From contig JAKOON010000007.1 of the NCBI GenBank assembly GCA_022577435.1, positions 20,941,866 to 21,005,865 on the forward strand: a DNA stretch of 64,000 nucleotides, written 5' to 3'. The DNA comes from Embiotoca jacksoni (taxonomy: Eukaryota > Chordata > Actinopteri > Embiotocidae). Under the pieces are notes generated by a model. The model did not search any database. It had not been told where the DNA came from and worked only from the letters and a program-made list of their open reading frames with translations. How positions within the stretch are numbered: the first letter of the stretch is position 1; the number at the start of each line of letters is the position of its first letter. Made by a program: the position numbers and the translations under genes. Shown in pieces: positions 12,440 to 24,249 of this stretch.

Positions 12440-12886
12440 CTGTCCTTAGTCTGTTATGTTCACTTGTTTTATCTTCACAGCTCACCTTCTGGTTTCACTT
12501 CTATTGTCTTTACTTCCTGTCCTCTCGTCTGTCCACCTGTGTCTGATTGTCTTCCCTGCCCTGATTGTTTCCAGCTGTGTTCAATGATCCCCTGACCTCC
12601 TGTGTATAAAGTCTGCGTGCTCCCGTCCTCCTTTGTCAGAGCTTTGTCGTTGTGGCAACCGTCATGTCGTCCACAGTGTCTAAGCTCTTCATGCCAGTTT
12701 TCAATAAGGTTTGGTGTTTGAGGCCTTTTGCCTTCTGGACTGTGTTTGGATTGAATGGTTTTTTTTTTTAACTGCCTTTGGAAGAATTTAGTTGTGTTTT
12801 GCATTTACATCATTTAAAGGAGTTTTATTTTTGTTACTTCGGTTTTCTGGTTGTGCATTTGAGTCCGTACACCCACAAACGTGACA
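12440..12886 (+). mobile_element. LTR-like dispersed repeat, family A copy 2
   Basis: Closest partner of 6520-6950: they share TACTTCCTGTC, CACCTGTGTCTGATTG, GATTGTTTCCAGCTGTGTT, CTGACCTCCTG and a TATAAAG box near 12605. The right end appears to be CACAAACGTGACA at 12886, a plausible ...CA LTR terminus. The 109-codon minus-strand ORF inside is an artefact. Confidence 0.6.
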
Positions 12887-12925
12887 GAGCAACAAAGCAA
12901 TATAAACCAGACGGGTATACCAAGA

Positions 12926-14600
12926 AGCAAGTTCAACATACCCAGGCTTTCTTTGTCTGAGCTGCTCAACTCCCAGTCAGAGATAATCGGTACCACGACG
13001 GTGGTTATCAACTCTGTCTGTGAACTCGGCTTTCTGCTTTCGGCTCTGAGAGCATTCACATAAAAGAGGAGGAGTTTGCAGCATCTGACCAATCACAAAC
13101 ATGGACAAGTGTTCTGACAGCACAGCCACATATTTAAAAGAAAACTATAATCAAGTCAAACACATCATCCACACTGACAGCAGCACAGCTTCAGCTGATG
13201 AATGATGGAAGGATGAGGAAAACATTGCAGACTGTGTGAATGTGTAGCTGTTGAAAAGTTGAAAGCCTCATAAGATCACATTCCCACAACGTGCACTGGA
13301 AGATTAGACTAATTACATGTGGATATTTCATTAAATGTATGTATTATTAGATGTATTCTCATGACGTGTATGAATGTTTTAGTTTCATCATTTCACCTGC
13401 AGCCCCGGAGGACCAAACAGACTGAGCAGCAAATAAGAAATAAATATAAAATCATAATTCAAAGTGAAAGGTCGGTTTAGTGTCCAATCTTATAAGTACA
13501 ATTGCAATGCTTTAGTGCATCAATCAGTCCCTGATTTCAGTGAAAAACACAATGAAAGTAATCTATATCTCCTATAATAATCACCGGGGAAAGACACAGA
13601 GTCAGGATCTCTGTCTGACCCTGGTGTGTCTCTCTCTATTTTGTCCCCAATCACCTCTCCTCATGTGTGCTGTCATTCCCCTGTCTGTTTGTTATTGTGT
13701 CCCCATGTGTTCTGTGTCCTCCTCTGCCCGCCTCCAGTCACCTCCCATGGCCACACCTCTCACGGTCAGAGCAGCTGCCACCACTCTCACTGATCACCAC
13801 CTGCAGGTTGCTCATTTCACTGATCACCTCCCTGGACTATATCAACCCGGTTCCTGCAGTCATTAGTTGTCGGTCCATACTGCCAGTCACCCACAATCTG
13901 TTGCCAGTAACACCAGCTGGCCATCCTTGTCCCTAGTCCCTGTCAGTGCTACCAGTCAGTGCTACCAGTCAGGGCTCCCTGGTCACGCCAGTACCCAGTC
14001 TGCAGCCGCTCACTGTGGAGGACCTCGGGATTCCCCCAGTGGAGCCACGCCCCCACTGCGTTCAGGCTGCCTTCCTGCCAGCCGGACTGTCTACGGCTCT
14101 CAGACTTTGCCCGGACTAGAGCTGGCTTCGCCCCCCGGTGAGAATCGGTGGAGATTCCCTCCCGACTCGAGGAAGAGGAAGGTGACCAGGGAAAAAGCAC
14201 ATTCGGTACCGGACCACTTGTACTAATAAATCTGTGTGTCTGCGTTTGGATCCAGTCCACTCCGCCTCACAACACACAGAGGTTTGTTGGTCTCTGAACA
14301 GTCCGCCCCCTGCAGACGACGTCTCACAGTTTTACAGTCTCAATGTCTCACCCGGCGCAACAAGCTCCACTGGATGTTCTCCGATTGGTGATGACATTTT
14401 GCAGAGAGATCTAATTGGTCAGTGGGCGGTACTTTCTTACATTTTAATCCGATATCTCCAACATAACTTGCTCCGGACCAGGTTAAGTTTGCAGCATCAG
14501 TTACTATGGTGATCTAGCCAGGTCAAAAGAGAGTCAGCTTTGTGACACTGACAAGCCTGGCTTTAGTTTCACACCTCGCTAATCCACTAATTTTGCTTCG
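12926..14600. mobile_element. Older repeat (family D), interrupted copy
   Basis: The left part (12926-13300) matches 52466-52790: TTCAACATACCCAG, TTCACATAAAAGA, AACATGGACAAG, GAATGATGGAAG and GTGTGAATGTGTAGCT occur in the same order. The right part (14437-14600) matches 52810-52970: TAATCCRATATCTC, ACATAACYTGCTCCG, then TTTGCAGCATCAGTTAC against TCTGCAGCATAAGTTAC, and CCTCGCTAA. Between them lies LTR-like repeat B (13590-14278). The ends look weakly inverted, suggesting a nonautonomous DNA transposon, possibly Harbinger-type. That assignment is tentative. Confidence 0.5.
13590..14278 (+). mobile_element. LTR-like dispersed repeat, family B copy 1
   Basis: Shares with 22374-22892 and 36183-36807: GTGTCCTCCTC, CACCTCCCATGGCCACACC, GATCACCACCTGCAGG, a GGACTATAT (TATA-like) box near 13834, TTCCCTCCCGACTCGAGGAAG, an AATAAA signal near 14224, then a TGTGTCTGCGTTTGGATCC-type tail. 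TATA followed by AATAAA suggests a solo LTR. The C-rich strand yields spurious proline/serine ORFs of up to 119 codons. Confidence 0.6.
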
Positions 14601-15476
14601 TAGTCTACCCCTCTGGAGTCCAATGGTGGACTCACTCTTGTTACCATAACAAAGCTGTGTGCGTGTGTGTACTTGTACTTATGAGTATTTCTTAAAAATC
14701 TATAATTTTATTCAAATTGTTTTCCAATGTGAAAATAAACCACATCAGCAGAGAAAAATCCCAGTCGTTTCCAGAGTGTGGTTATCATTACTGTACCTTG
14801 ACAAAAGTAATTCAAAAAGTGCCCTTTATGCACCTTAATTATGCACCGCACAACAAGCAAACTTAACTTAATTAGGGTGTGCACCTCATTTGTGCAATAT
14901 TTTTTTTTGTTCATCTCTGTCAATATTCTTCTATTCTGTCAGAGTGGGGGTTTTTTTAACATTGAGAGCACAATGGGACACAGAGGCTGAATAGACTTTT
15001 GCATTGAGAATGACTTGATCAAAGAAGATGAAGATGGAGCGATGGGTTGGGAAGGACTTTGTGGAGCACAGTGAATGTCATTGAGACACTGATGTATCAC
15101 TGTTGGATGCATCTTCCTGCACAGATGAGAACATCAATGAGAAATGTAGCACGGATGGTGTTGCACTACCTGATGTGTCATAATGTGCAGCCCCTGCTTA
15201 GTTTATATGGTCTCTACATCTCTACAGACAACAGGTGCTCTCAGCAGAAATGCAATACAGTACACATCGATGTAAACGGCATCCTTTATCATTCCGCTTC
15301 ACTTCACAGAAAAATCACACATTACAAGCCCTGACTGTGGCGCGGATGAGCACTATTCAGTATGTGATGGCACGAAACGATACACTTCCAGTTGCAGCAC
15401 CAGGCCAAGCATACACTTGCACTCTTAAAGTCACAGAATTCACTTTGATGAAATATATATGTGGTCTTTTATTGTT
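14601..15476. other. No gene seen
   Basis: Unique sequence. The overlapping ORFs at 15047-15540 lack any recognised family signature. Confidence 0.5.
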
Positions 15477-15560
15477 CACACACACACACACACACCCCAA
15501 AGCCTCCATACAAATCTCCAATGTCTCTGAAAGACACTGAGGGGCAGGGCAGCCCCCCTC

Positions 15561-15600
<40 letters not shown>
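15477..15600. repeat. Two short (AC)n tracts
   Basis: (CA)n at 15477-15496 and (AC)19 at 15563-15600, separated by 66 bp of C-rich unique DNA. Confidence 0.95.
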
Positions 15601-15602
<2 letters not shown>

Positions 15603-18059
15603 TACTGTTTGTTGTTCATCTTACCAACTACTGTTACTATTCTGCTCTCCTAAATGACTGACTTTCTTCTGATTGCCTTTTTGGCAAAATTTGTATTGAA
15701 TTGGATTCAGGATCAGAGATGCTCAATATTCGGCTCAGGATCGTGCCACCAAAATGAGTTAGTTGAACAGCATGCAAAGAGGAACCCTCTGTATATGTAA
15801 GAACAGCTGACTGAAGGTCAGTTAATAAAAACTGAATAAATTAAACAGTTTCTTCTACCCAGTACTGCTCATTAATCCCGTGTCCCTTTAACAAATAATT
15901 CAAATAATGAATTAAAAACAAACAGAACACGGGATCCTTGAATATATATCAGCATGATGAAAACTAAAAGACATAAAGCTCTTTAGGTTGAAATTTATTT
16001 GACATTTAGTTTGACGTTGGCTCATGCCATATTCACAGTTTAAACTATTGGATGGATCAAGCAATGCACAATTACTCCAAACTTCAACAATCTGTATTAC
16101 TCCTCCAACCTGTCTTGTTAAAAATGTTACTTTCAACTTAAACTAATTACTTTATTGATCTGTCTGTTGGTTTTCTGTGATATATGTAGAGAAGATTCAT
16201 TTATATGAGCAAAACTGTTGCTTCATTACTTTAAACTGGAAACAAAAATCACATTCAATTTCTTTATAACCCAATTATCTGTGAAGCCGTCTCTCCTTTC
16301 CTGCTGTCTCTCCACTGACTTTTATTTCTTTCCTGTGATGCATAAACAACGAGTGTTAGAGCCTGTTTTAATGTTGCCTTTGGTGGGGAAATCATCTGAT
16401 TGCATATATTTCCTTCTCCTTCTGCCCTTAATTGGATTGCTTCCTCGCTTTTTAGATTGCCATGTCTTTCATCTCCCCCCTCCTACCTCCTCCTCCTCTT
16501 TAATTTTTTTTCCATCTGTCTGTGGATCAGAGGAGCAAAGGAGGAAGGGAAGTAAGTAGAGGAAGAGAATAGAGTTCAGGCCAGTGGTTGGTCTCTCAAG
16601 TACGGTCTCTGGGGTGCATCACATTAGTAGGTGCATGCAAAAGAACCCGCTAATTGACTCACCAGTGCATTAAAGCTAGAACAGCAAACCTCTCAAGGTA
16701 TTTACAGCTTATAAACATGGTATGGCGTAAGATCCAATGAGCCAAAGCACGGGATGCATTTTATACATCAAACATACTGAGATTACCTACAGCCTCGCTT
16801 TCGGGCTTGTGTTTAATCAAATTTTGGTTTAGATCTAAAAGTTTTCTTGTAATTTAAGTGCATTGGAATAGTTTCCCTGCGGAGTTCAGTTTGTCAAAGG
16901 AGTGATTAAGGCATCAGTCAGTCAGTAATGATGGCAGGCAGGGATTTAGCTGCTGCCTATCAGGGCATGTATGGATGGTTGATATGACAGGTGCCCTGCA
17001 AGAGGGGCTGACATTAAAGTAAAACCAGTGATTCAGGAAGATTGTCAAGAGGAAACTGACAAACAAAGGATGCTACAGTGATGAGGAACCACATTACAAC
17101 ATGTGCAGACAAACACCATGTTATGATTATACAGACTAACATTACATCACCTGTCCCAACTATTATGCTTTCCATATCTGAGCTCCTTCTACACTTCAAC
17201 ACTTTACTCACTTCAACCAACTGACCAGCTACCATCTATCCAGCAGCAATCAGGACATGAGCCAATCAGGGCAGGATTCCTGATTGCTGCTTCCCACCGA
17301 CAAACACCAGCTTTGAGCCCACAATCACATCAGAAGCACTGCTACCTGGAACTGAACCTGGATCTCTGCACCGATGGGTGAATGTTAATGAACAAACTAT
17401 AAGGGCTTACCTTTCAAGATGAACCACTATAGATGCTTCAGTCGAAGGGCTTTATGGAACAGTGAAAAGGTTTAGCTGTAGTTTCATTTGTTTCTCTGTG
17501 ATGCACTGGGTATGAAGTCTTACATCATTCAGATTTTACATCACTTTCCTTTAATCTTACAAAGTCGGGGAAGTCAGTTTTTTTTTTTTTTTATCTTTCT
17601 GTTAATTAATTGATAAATTCCTATTAGTCCTTGAAGGGTGATCATAAATGGGCCCTGCCTCTGGAGGAGTTGCAGCTTCTGTGCAATATGTGAACTCACA
17701 TGGCTTTTAAAAGTGTAATTTTTCCAAATTCTAGATTTAGTTTCTACATACTACATATCATTTCAATGATAGGAAATAGAATAGTATCACTGCCTTTGAT
17801 TGCATTTAGTATGGGGCGCACTGCAATCAAGTGATTAAGAAACGAGGAGATTCTACAAGATTGATCCAAAGCTCGGCTGATGCATTACCTGGGTATGCAG
17901 GATATATGGTTCAAGGTATGAACATGACCATGCCCCTGGCCAAATTCTACAACTCAGAGGATTAGTTTGCACTTCAAGATACCCTCAGGTTTTCTCCACA
18001 CTCCCTTATGACATTAAACTATGGCCAAGAACTGCACACCAAAGAATGTCGACTTGGTA
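15601..18059. other. No gene seen
   Basis: AT-rich unique DNA. A CCT-rich pyrimidine patch lies near 16470-16500 and a T run at 17580-17592. No coding signature. Confidence 0.5.
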
Positions 18060-18084
18060 CCAAAGTCAAGTTTCTTTCCTGGTA

Positions 18085-18240
18085 TTTACAGCAAATTAGC
18101 AAACGTTAGCATGTTCACACAGTTAACAAAAATGTTTGACCTGTAAAATATTTTCTGCTAAACATCGTTGTTAGCATCGTTGTTTGGAGCATGTTAGTGT
18201 GCTAACGTTGACATTCAGCTCAAACCCCACTGTCTTCTGT
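18085..18240. repeat. GTTAGCATG/GCTAAC-type dispersed fish repeat, fragment
   Basis: Repeated GTTAGCATG, GTTAGCATCG and GTGCTAACGTTGACATTCAGC motifs resemble a repeat common in teleost genomes. A related tail may lie at 58870-59060. Recalled, not searched. Confidence 0.4.
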
Positions 18241-19910
18241 GCACAGCCTCACAGAGCTGCTAGAATGGCTGAAGCTTCTCTTGACCCAAACATTTCACTA
18301 ATCTTAACCAGTTTTATTTAGTTGTCAAACCCAACTTTAGCCATAGTTTATCTGCTATAACCACAATCATTTCCATACATTAGGCTAGTCACCATACACA
18401 CAAGTACAGACATATCTCCCTCTTTCTTTATTCTCTTCCTGCTTTATTCTGCTGACAGAATGCCCGCAGAGAGTTAATCCAACATGTTTTTGGATCCCCA
18501 TTTCAGTCTTTTAACTTTTTGCTTTAATGTGACATCGTAGTCTGAGGAGTCAACTGTATAAAGTCCCTCGGTTTTCTGAAATGTTCAGTCTTCATTTTTC
18601 AGTAATTTTGGCACTTTTCATGTATTTGTATGGCTTCTTTATCTCCCTGTATCTTTGTAAAGCATTACTGAAGGGTGTTGACAGATTTGTCAGAGGAAAA
18701 GACATCCAGACATTCACGTTGTCACACAGCATCTTGTCATTTCAAGTGAAGCAGCTGGAGATTGAGAAAAAAATAATTGGACTTAATAAGCAAAACCGAC
18801 AGATGTGTTTACTATAGCTATAAGAGACAGGTTTGTGTATGCTTTGAACCAATTTTACTACTACAGCCATATATTAAATAAAACACAATTTTGGGAAATG
18901 CACTTCAATTTAATACACACATATGTCAAAGGGGTGAGAGACTGCCTGTTCACATTAACATGCATCCAAGGTTCATAAAATATAATGGTTATGCAACATA
19001 ATTCAAGCTATTTTTAACAGGAAATTCCACATTTCACATTTCAGGCAACAGACATTTCACATTTCTATTTTCACATTTCTGTTTTCTACTATTTGCAACC
19101 TCACTTTGACAACAGTAGACCAGAGAAAATGCATCCTTTTGCAACTTTTACATGGATGTTTGGGAGATGATGCAGTCCACAGTTGCAGAATTCATGAATC
19201 CAAATTTAAATTGACAAATTCAGTAGTATGTTTTTTTTTCTGTACTTTTACTGGAATTTTAAAGGTTTTAAAGTCCTACAAACATTGTTTAAACTTCAGC
19301 TCACCATACACTTTACAGCAAAAGAGTCCTAAACACGTTGATCTGACCACAACCTTGAAAACTAGTAGCTGCCTTGAACCAGTAGCTACAGTGCAATACC
19401 TTCACCTTGACCAACATTTTTATAGTCGGCAAAACCTGAAAATAACATTCATCGTTGGAGCTCTTGTCACCTAATCCTGTATACATATACAGAATATACC
19501 CAAGTCACTCTTCAGACGTTGCCAACGTCCTGACAGCTGCTTATGTTTATCACATTTAACTGATGAGTCAATAGCTTATCTTTTATACACATGGTGGACC
19601 GAACCAAGATCCAATTAAATTGTGTTGTGCATGGACAGTTGCTCGCACAAACTTTGGGCTGCGTATGAATTCTCATGGGCTTAATGAAATTCCCGTCACA
19701 TGCAACTTTGTTGATGTGGACACAGAAAACCACAGGTTGGCTTTAATGCAATATATATACATTTAAAAATGGGTCATTGTCCATTTACAAATTGCCAAAC
19801 ACACTGCTGTTATCTCCTTTGATTTGACTTTAATCATGGATTTTCTTTTATCCAGGTCATCTCTGATTCGTGTGATATCTTTAGATTAAGTTCTCAGTGT
19901 GATCGGAAGG
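18241..19910. other. No gene seen; small CACATTTC repeats at 19025-19085
   Basis: Four to five imperfect CACATTTC units lie at 19028-19082. The rest is unique, and the ORF at 19106-19474 has no known signature. Confidence 0.5.
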
Positions 19911-19917
19911 CACACGC

Positions 19918-19967
<50 letters not shown>

Positions 19968-19978
19968 ACACACACACA

Positions 19979-20040
<62 letters not shown>
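19911..20040. repeat. (CA)n microsatellite, about 130 bp
   Basis: The longest CA tract in the window. It starts with CACACGCACACG, has a CATACA step near 19962 and an extra C (CCACAC) near 19984. Confidence 0.97.
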
Positions 20041-20043
<3 letters not shown>

Positions 20044-20883
20044 CAGAGGCACGTACAGAGATAAATGAACACAAGCTATATACAGAGTTACACACAAAGC
20101 AGCAGAAAATATATGCAAATCTGACAGCTTACACACATCTTCTAGCACACACTTTGCATTTATAAACACAGAAATGCGCAAACTGAAATTGAACACACAC
20201 TCTCAAATAAACAAAGTTTATGAGGGCTTGCTTCCTTGACATTTGGTAATAAAAAAATAAATAAAAAAAATAATAAAAAACGGAATCCCTCTGGTGTTGA
20301 TCTGTACTATAGCCAGAGGATAAAAACTGAGGAACACAGTGGAGTGTGCATGAGTGTATGTATGTGTGTTCATGTGTATATTGCCATAACCCTGTCAGTA
20401 TACACTCAGGAGACTTGACACAATAATAAGCCTATTCTCCTCCCAAAGGCCCCGAGTCATATTATTATTCACTGGTCCAAATATGGAAATACAGCTGGTA
20501 CCTCGGAGATGACAGAAGGGTGGGGGTCGGTGAGACAGAAAGTACAGAGCGTGCGTGTTCTTACTCAGAGATGTTCTGCCAATCAACCTTTCCAGAGAGG
20601 ATGGAGACAGAAAAGAAAGAAAAAAGATGGTTAAATCTGTCCCAGTCTTTTTGTGGGTTTTAAAGCCACTCGTGTCCGTTTGTGATGCAAACAACTGCTC
20701 ACACAATAAACCAAAACAGGTAAGGTGAGCTCTGGCAGCTCCATGTGGCAGCCAAAGATAACCTCTAAGCATCATAATTTGAATTAAAGGATTCATCTTT
20801 ACATTTGATTTAAACTTTTAAGACATGGTAGGGAATGTAACTCAAGCACAGCAGTTGCAGTATATCATGAGCTGTATTTACCC
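20041..20883. other. No gene seen
   Basis: A-rich run (AATAAAAAAATAAAT-like) at 20247-20280; otherwise unique. The 133-codon minus-strand ORF at 20395-20796 resembles no known family. Confidence 0.5.
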
Positions 20884-21400
20884 AAAGCGGCAGCCAGCAG
20901 TGACGTCAACCATTGGTTTCTGAACATCCTCAATCCTGGATTTTGGCGGTCAACATCCTAGTAATTTAGAGTAGTTTGAAGCAGGAAGTGACCATATTTG
21001 GACAAGCTGGGGGAGCTAGGGTAGGATTTGACTCGATCTGAATGGAAACCCAACAATACTACGTCCCGCCCATGGATAGCCGTAACCTGACTGCACCACA
21101 GGCCTGTCAATCAAACAGACACACCAACAAAAACACATCTTTTTTAAGTTTATTTTAAAATTAATGACAAGATTATTTTTGGATGAACAACCAGAAAACT
21201 AATAAGAAGGAGTGACTTTATCTAGCAAAACCAAAATAACTCAGGAAAAAATGTATTGACTTAGAATTTCATGAGACTAGGTGAATGGGAGTCTATGGAG
21301 CTGAAGGCTTTATGGGGCCAAACTCTAGTGGCACTCGGTGGTATTGCAGCTTAAGGCAAATTCGCATCAGCCTCATTTTTAGACACTGAATCTACCGCTC
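20884..21400. repeat. Dispersed repeat (family E), uninterrupted copy
   Basis: Matches the split copy at 52979-54790: TGACGTCAACCATTGGTTT against TGACGTCACCCATTGGTTT; AGTGACCATATTTGGA against AGTGACCATATTTAGA; CTGACTGCACCACAGGCCTG, then TCAATCAAA and AGACACACC; then GAGTCTATGGAG and GCCTCA..TTT blocks. No coding content. The family was recalled as a common teleost repeat and its class was not determined. It serves as the uninterrupted reference for the split copy. Confidence 0.6.
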
Positions 21401-22373
21401 CTGTTTTAAACAGTCAATGATCTACCCTCATGTCAGTACACTAAAACTAAAGCTGAGGGATTCATTGTAACTGCAAACAAATATTTGTCAGGTGGTCCAA
21501 CTACTTTTCGCCAGTAGGGTTTGAAACTTTGATCGTGATTTATCAACAATATATGTCTTTTTTTTGTTAAGATATAAACAAAGTTTGGTTTATTTGTGCA
21601 CCAACCTAAAAGCAACGTCAACGTGTCGGCACACAGAGACAGCATCAAGAAATGTCCAATTACATGAGCTGTGCCCTGTGGAAAATCTGAAAAAAGATCC
21701 TAAGGAGTCATAGCTAAGGAGTGATTTAATAAACTTCTCAGAGCAACTCTGAGCAATGAAAGGACAGAAACTTTTATCTTAGAGAAGAGGTTTGGTTGAA
21801 CCCGTTGCGAAGTATTATTTTTAGAAGATGTGATTGGCTGATTAAGAAAAATGCATTCTTTGTAATAAAGGGCAGACAATGGACAGGGTCACCCAGTGGT
21901 AATTCAATTAACTACGTCCCAATATGATGCTGTGAAAGCTGTTTTTGTTCGTGTGATCACTTTGCTGAGTCATCACTGCTGTCACATTTTTACAGTTGCC
22001 GAATATCTCAGTGCTGTAATCACTTTCATTTCAGCGTTACTGCGTTGAGTGGGAGACATTTGTTTCATTAACTCACTGTCATGCAGTGGCTGAACAATAT
22101 TTATCCTTCCTAGGATGCACTTCCACAATTTTGTCCTCTAATTCTTCAGCCTCTTAAAAGTCGTCCTCCCTGCTCCTAACAGTTTTTCACCTTAGGAGCT
22201 CTCTTAAGGGTTAAGATGCTTTGTGAATAACTTTTATCTTTACGAGGAGCTACTTTTAATTTTAAGGTGAAATTCTTAAAAAAACGTCACAATTCTACAA
22301 ATTGTCTTAGATTTTCATCACTAGGAGTATCTTTTAGTTCTCTGAATCTTTTACTTTATTTGTATCATGTTAT
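21401..22373. other. No gene; possible palindromic element 21685-22345
   Basis: CCTAAGGAGTCATAGCTAAGGAG near 21700 and opposing CTTAGGAGCTCTCTTAAGG and ACTAGGAGTATCTTTTAG motifs near 22190-22340 suggest a decayed inverted-repeat element of a type frequent in fish. The arms are poorly conserved. Confidence 0.3.
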
Positions 22374-22892
22374 TTGTGTCAGGAGTCCTGTTTTCCTCTG
22401 TTTCCTCCGTTTTACCCCCGATCACCTCTCCTCCTGTGTCCCCTCAGTCCCCTGTCTGCTTGTTCTGTGTCCTCCTCTCCTCACCTCCCGTGGCCACGCC
22501 CCTCACCGGTCCCAGCAGCTGCAGCCACTCACCCCGGATCACCACCTGCAGGTGTGCTACATCTCCATGATCTCCTCCCCGGACTATATGTACCCTGCCC
22601 CTGCACTCCTCTGGTTGTTGGTTCATTAATTATTCCCCGTCCGTCCTCCATCTGTTCTCCGTCCGTCCTGGTCCTGTTCCTCCGGCTTCTGTTCCACCTG
22701 CAGAGCTACCTGTCGAAGTCACCAGTCGGTGGAGTTGCCCTCCCGACTTGGAAGCAAGTGGACACTATAGGTGCCACCTTTTGGTTTGTTTTTTCATTTG
22801 TTTGTTTTTATTTATGGAAATAAAGACTATTTTGGAACTGATACCTGAGTCTGTGAGCCTGCATTTGGGTCCTGGTAAAACACCCACCACAT
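22374..22892 (+). mobile_element. LTR-like dispersed repeat, family B copy 2
   Basis: Same block order as 13590-14278 and 36183-36807: GTGTCCTCCTC, CACCTCCCGTGGCCACGCC, GATCACCACCTGCAGG, CGGACTATATGTACC, TTGCCCTCCCGACTTGG, AATAAAG near 22819, then a GCATTTGGGTCC tail ending near CACCCACCACA. Shorter than copy 1, with different spacer length between TATA and AATAAA. Confidence 0.6.
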
Positions 22893-23441
22893 AACAATTT
22901 GTATCTTCTTTTGTAGCAGTTTGATAGTTTCCTCCTGTAATCCCAAGGATTTCACATGGAGATGCAAAAATATCTGCATTTGGGTTAACGAGCCTAACAC
23001 TTAACAGAGTTTCACATGTAATCACCTGAGTTTACATGTATAAACTATTCTCAAAACATATTGGCATGCCTACCAAGCACATATATGATTTCATAATTAA
23101 TTTGGTTAAATAAGTGGATAACCACCACTGCTACCAGCACCTTGTTTGTTTTTTATCCAAAAAAAATGGAGGCATTGAAATAGGAAGTCACGTGAATTTA
23201 TGGCTGGATACCGTTCCTGTGGACAGTAAAGAGTCGAAGCTAGCTGTTGCTTTTGCACTTTCTGTCTTTATGCTAATACTGCATCATGTCAGAGTACCCG
23301 TCAGTTTTCCGCTTGTAAATAGCATTCACATCAACATCCATGTTGTGGTTACATCTTGGAAAGGGGGATATACATCTGACTTGGAGCTCAAAAAGTACAG
23401 GCGTGCAGACAAAAACAAGCTAACATGTTTGTCTCTGACAC
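22893..23441. other. No gene seen
   Basis: Unique AT-rich DNA. The ORF at 23114-23446 has no recognised signature and runs into the inverted-repeat arm. Confidence 0.5.
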
Positions 23442-24249
23442 GGTAACACTGTAAACTAAAATATACACACCTGTCAACTACAAAGAAATGTAAGATAGCC
23501 ATGCTTTGGCCTATCATGGTGGGACAGTTTCACGTTTGCCTGTAGTGGACGGAAATGGTAAATGGTCTGTACTTGTATAGCTCTTTATCACCTTTTGGTC
23601 TCAAAGCGCTTTGACATGTTTTTCCATTCACACACACTAATGAGACAGGTCACCATGCAAGGTGCTGCCATCAGGAGAACATTCACACACCGATGGTTCA
23701 CTGTCAGGAGCAACTTAGGGTTCAGTGTCTTACTCAAGGACACTTGGACAGGAGGAGCTGGGGATTGAACCACCAACCTTCTGATAAGTGTTCAACCCAC
23801 TCTACCGTCTGAGCCACAGCCTCCCTGAAATGAAACCTACTGCATGCATGCAGCCATGTGATTTACAGAAAAATGTAACTTTTAGGAATAACACATTGTT
23901 GGGGTCAGGAAATCACCACATAGTTGGGGTTTGTGACAAAAAAAAAATGTTTGGGTTAAGAAACAAAAAGAACTCAAAAGCAACATGTTCACCTCCTGGA
24001 TTCCAACCTCTGCCTCCTGTAGGGCAGTCTCTGATTCATGCCACCAGGCCACCCCTCGTACTTCATAATTCCGCAAAAAACGTTCTACGTACTTGGTCAC
24101 ATGATCGTTCGTGACGTTACTTTTACATGAGTCTAAGTTTCATTCTTACAAAACGTGAAACTGTCACACCTAGAGAGGCCAAAGCGAGGCTATCTCACAT
24201 TTTTCTATAGTGGCCGGCGGTGTCTATTTTACGCTTTGCCATGTTACTG
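23442..24249. mobile_element. Palindromic DNA element with nested SINE
   Basis: Arms at 23442-23537 and 24151-24249 are inverted copies: AATGTAAGATAGCC..GCTTTGGCC and GGGACAGTTTCACGTTT on the left match the reverse complement of AAACGTGAAACTGTCACACC, GGCCAAAGCGAGGCTATCTCACATTTTT and ATGTTACTG on the right. About 100 bp align with few gaps. The interior is partly occupied by a SINE (23553-23826) that must have inserted later. Family unknown. Confidence 0.65.
23553..23826 (-). mobile_element. tRNA-derived SINE, full-length-like copy
   Basis: Read on the minus strand it begins GGGAGGCTGTGGCTCAGACGG (A-box-like), continues to GGTTGGTGGTTCAATCCCC (B-box-like), then a body ending in TCAAAGCGCTTTGAGACC and GTACAGACCATTTACC. 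It aligns along its whole length with the plus-strand copy at 51737-52010. The head resembles a tRNA but cannot fold as a complete tRNA gene and is followed by a long unrelated body, so this is a SINE, not a tRNA gene. Confidence 0.8.

Noticed and set aside
20395..20796. 133-codon minus-strand ORF as a gene
   Set aside because: No family signature and no exon-like boundaries. The composition follows the local base skew.
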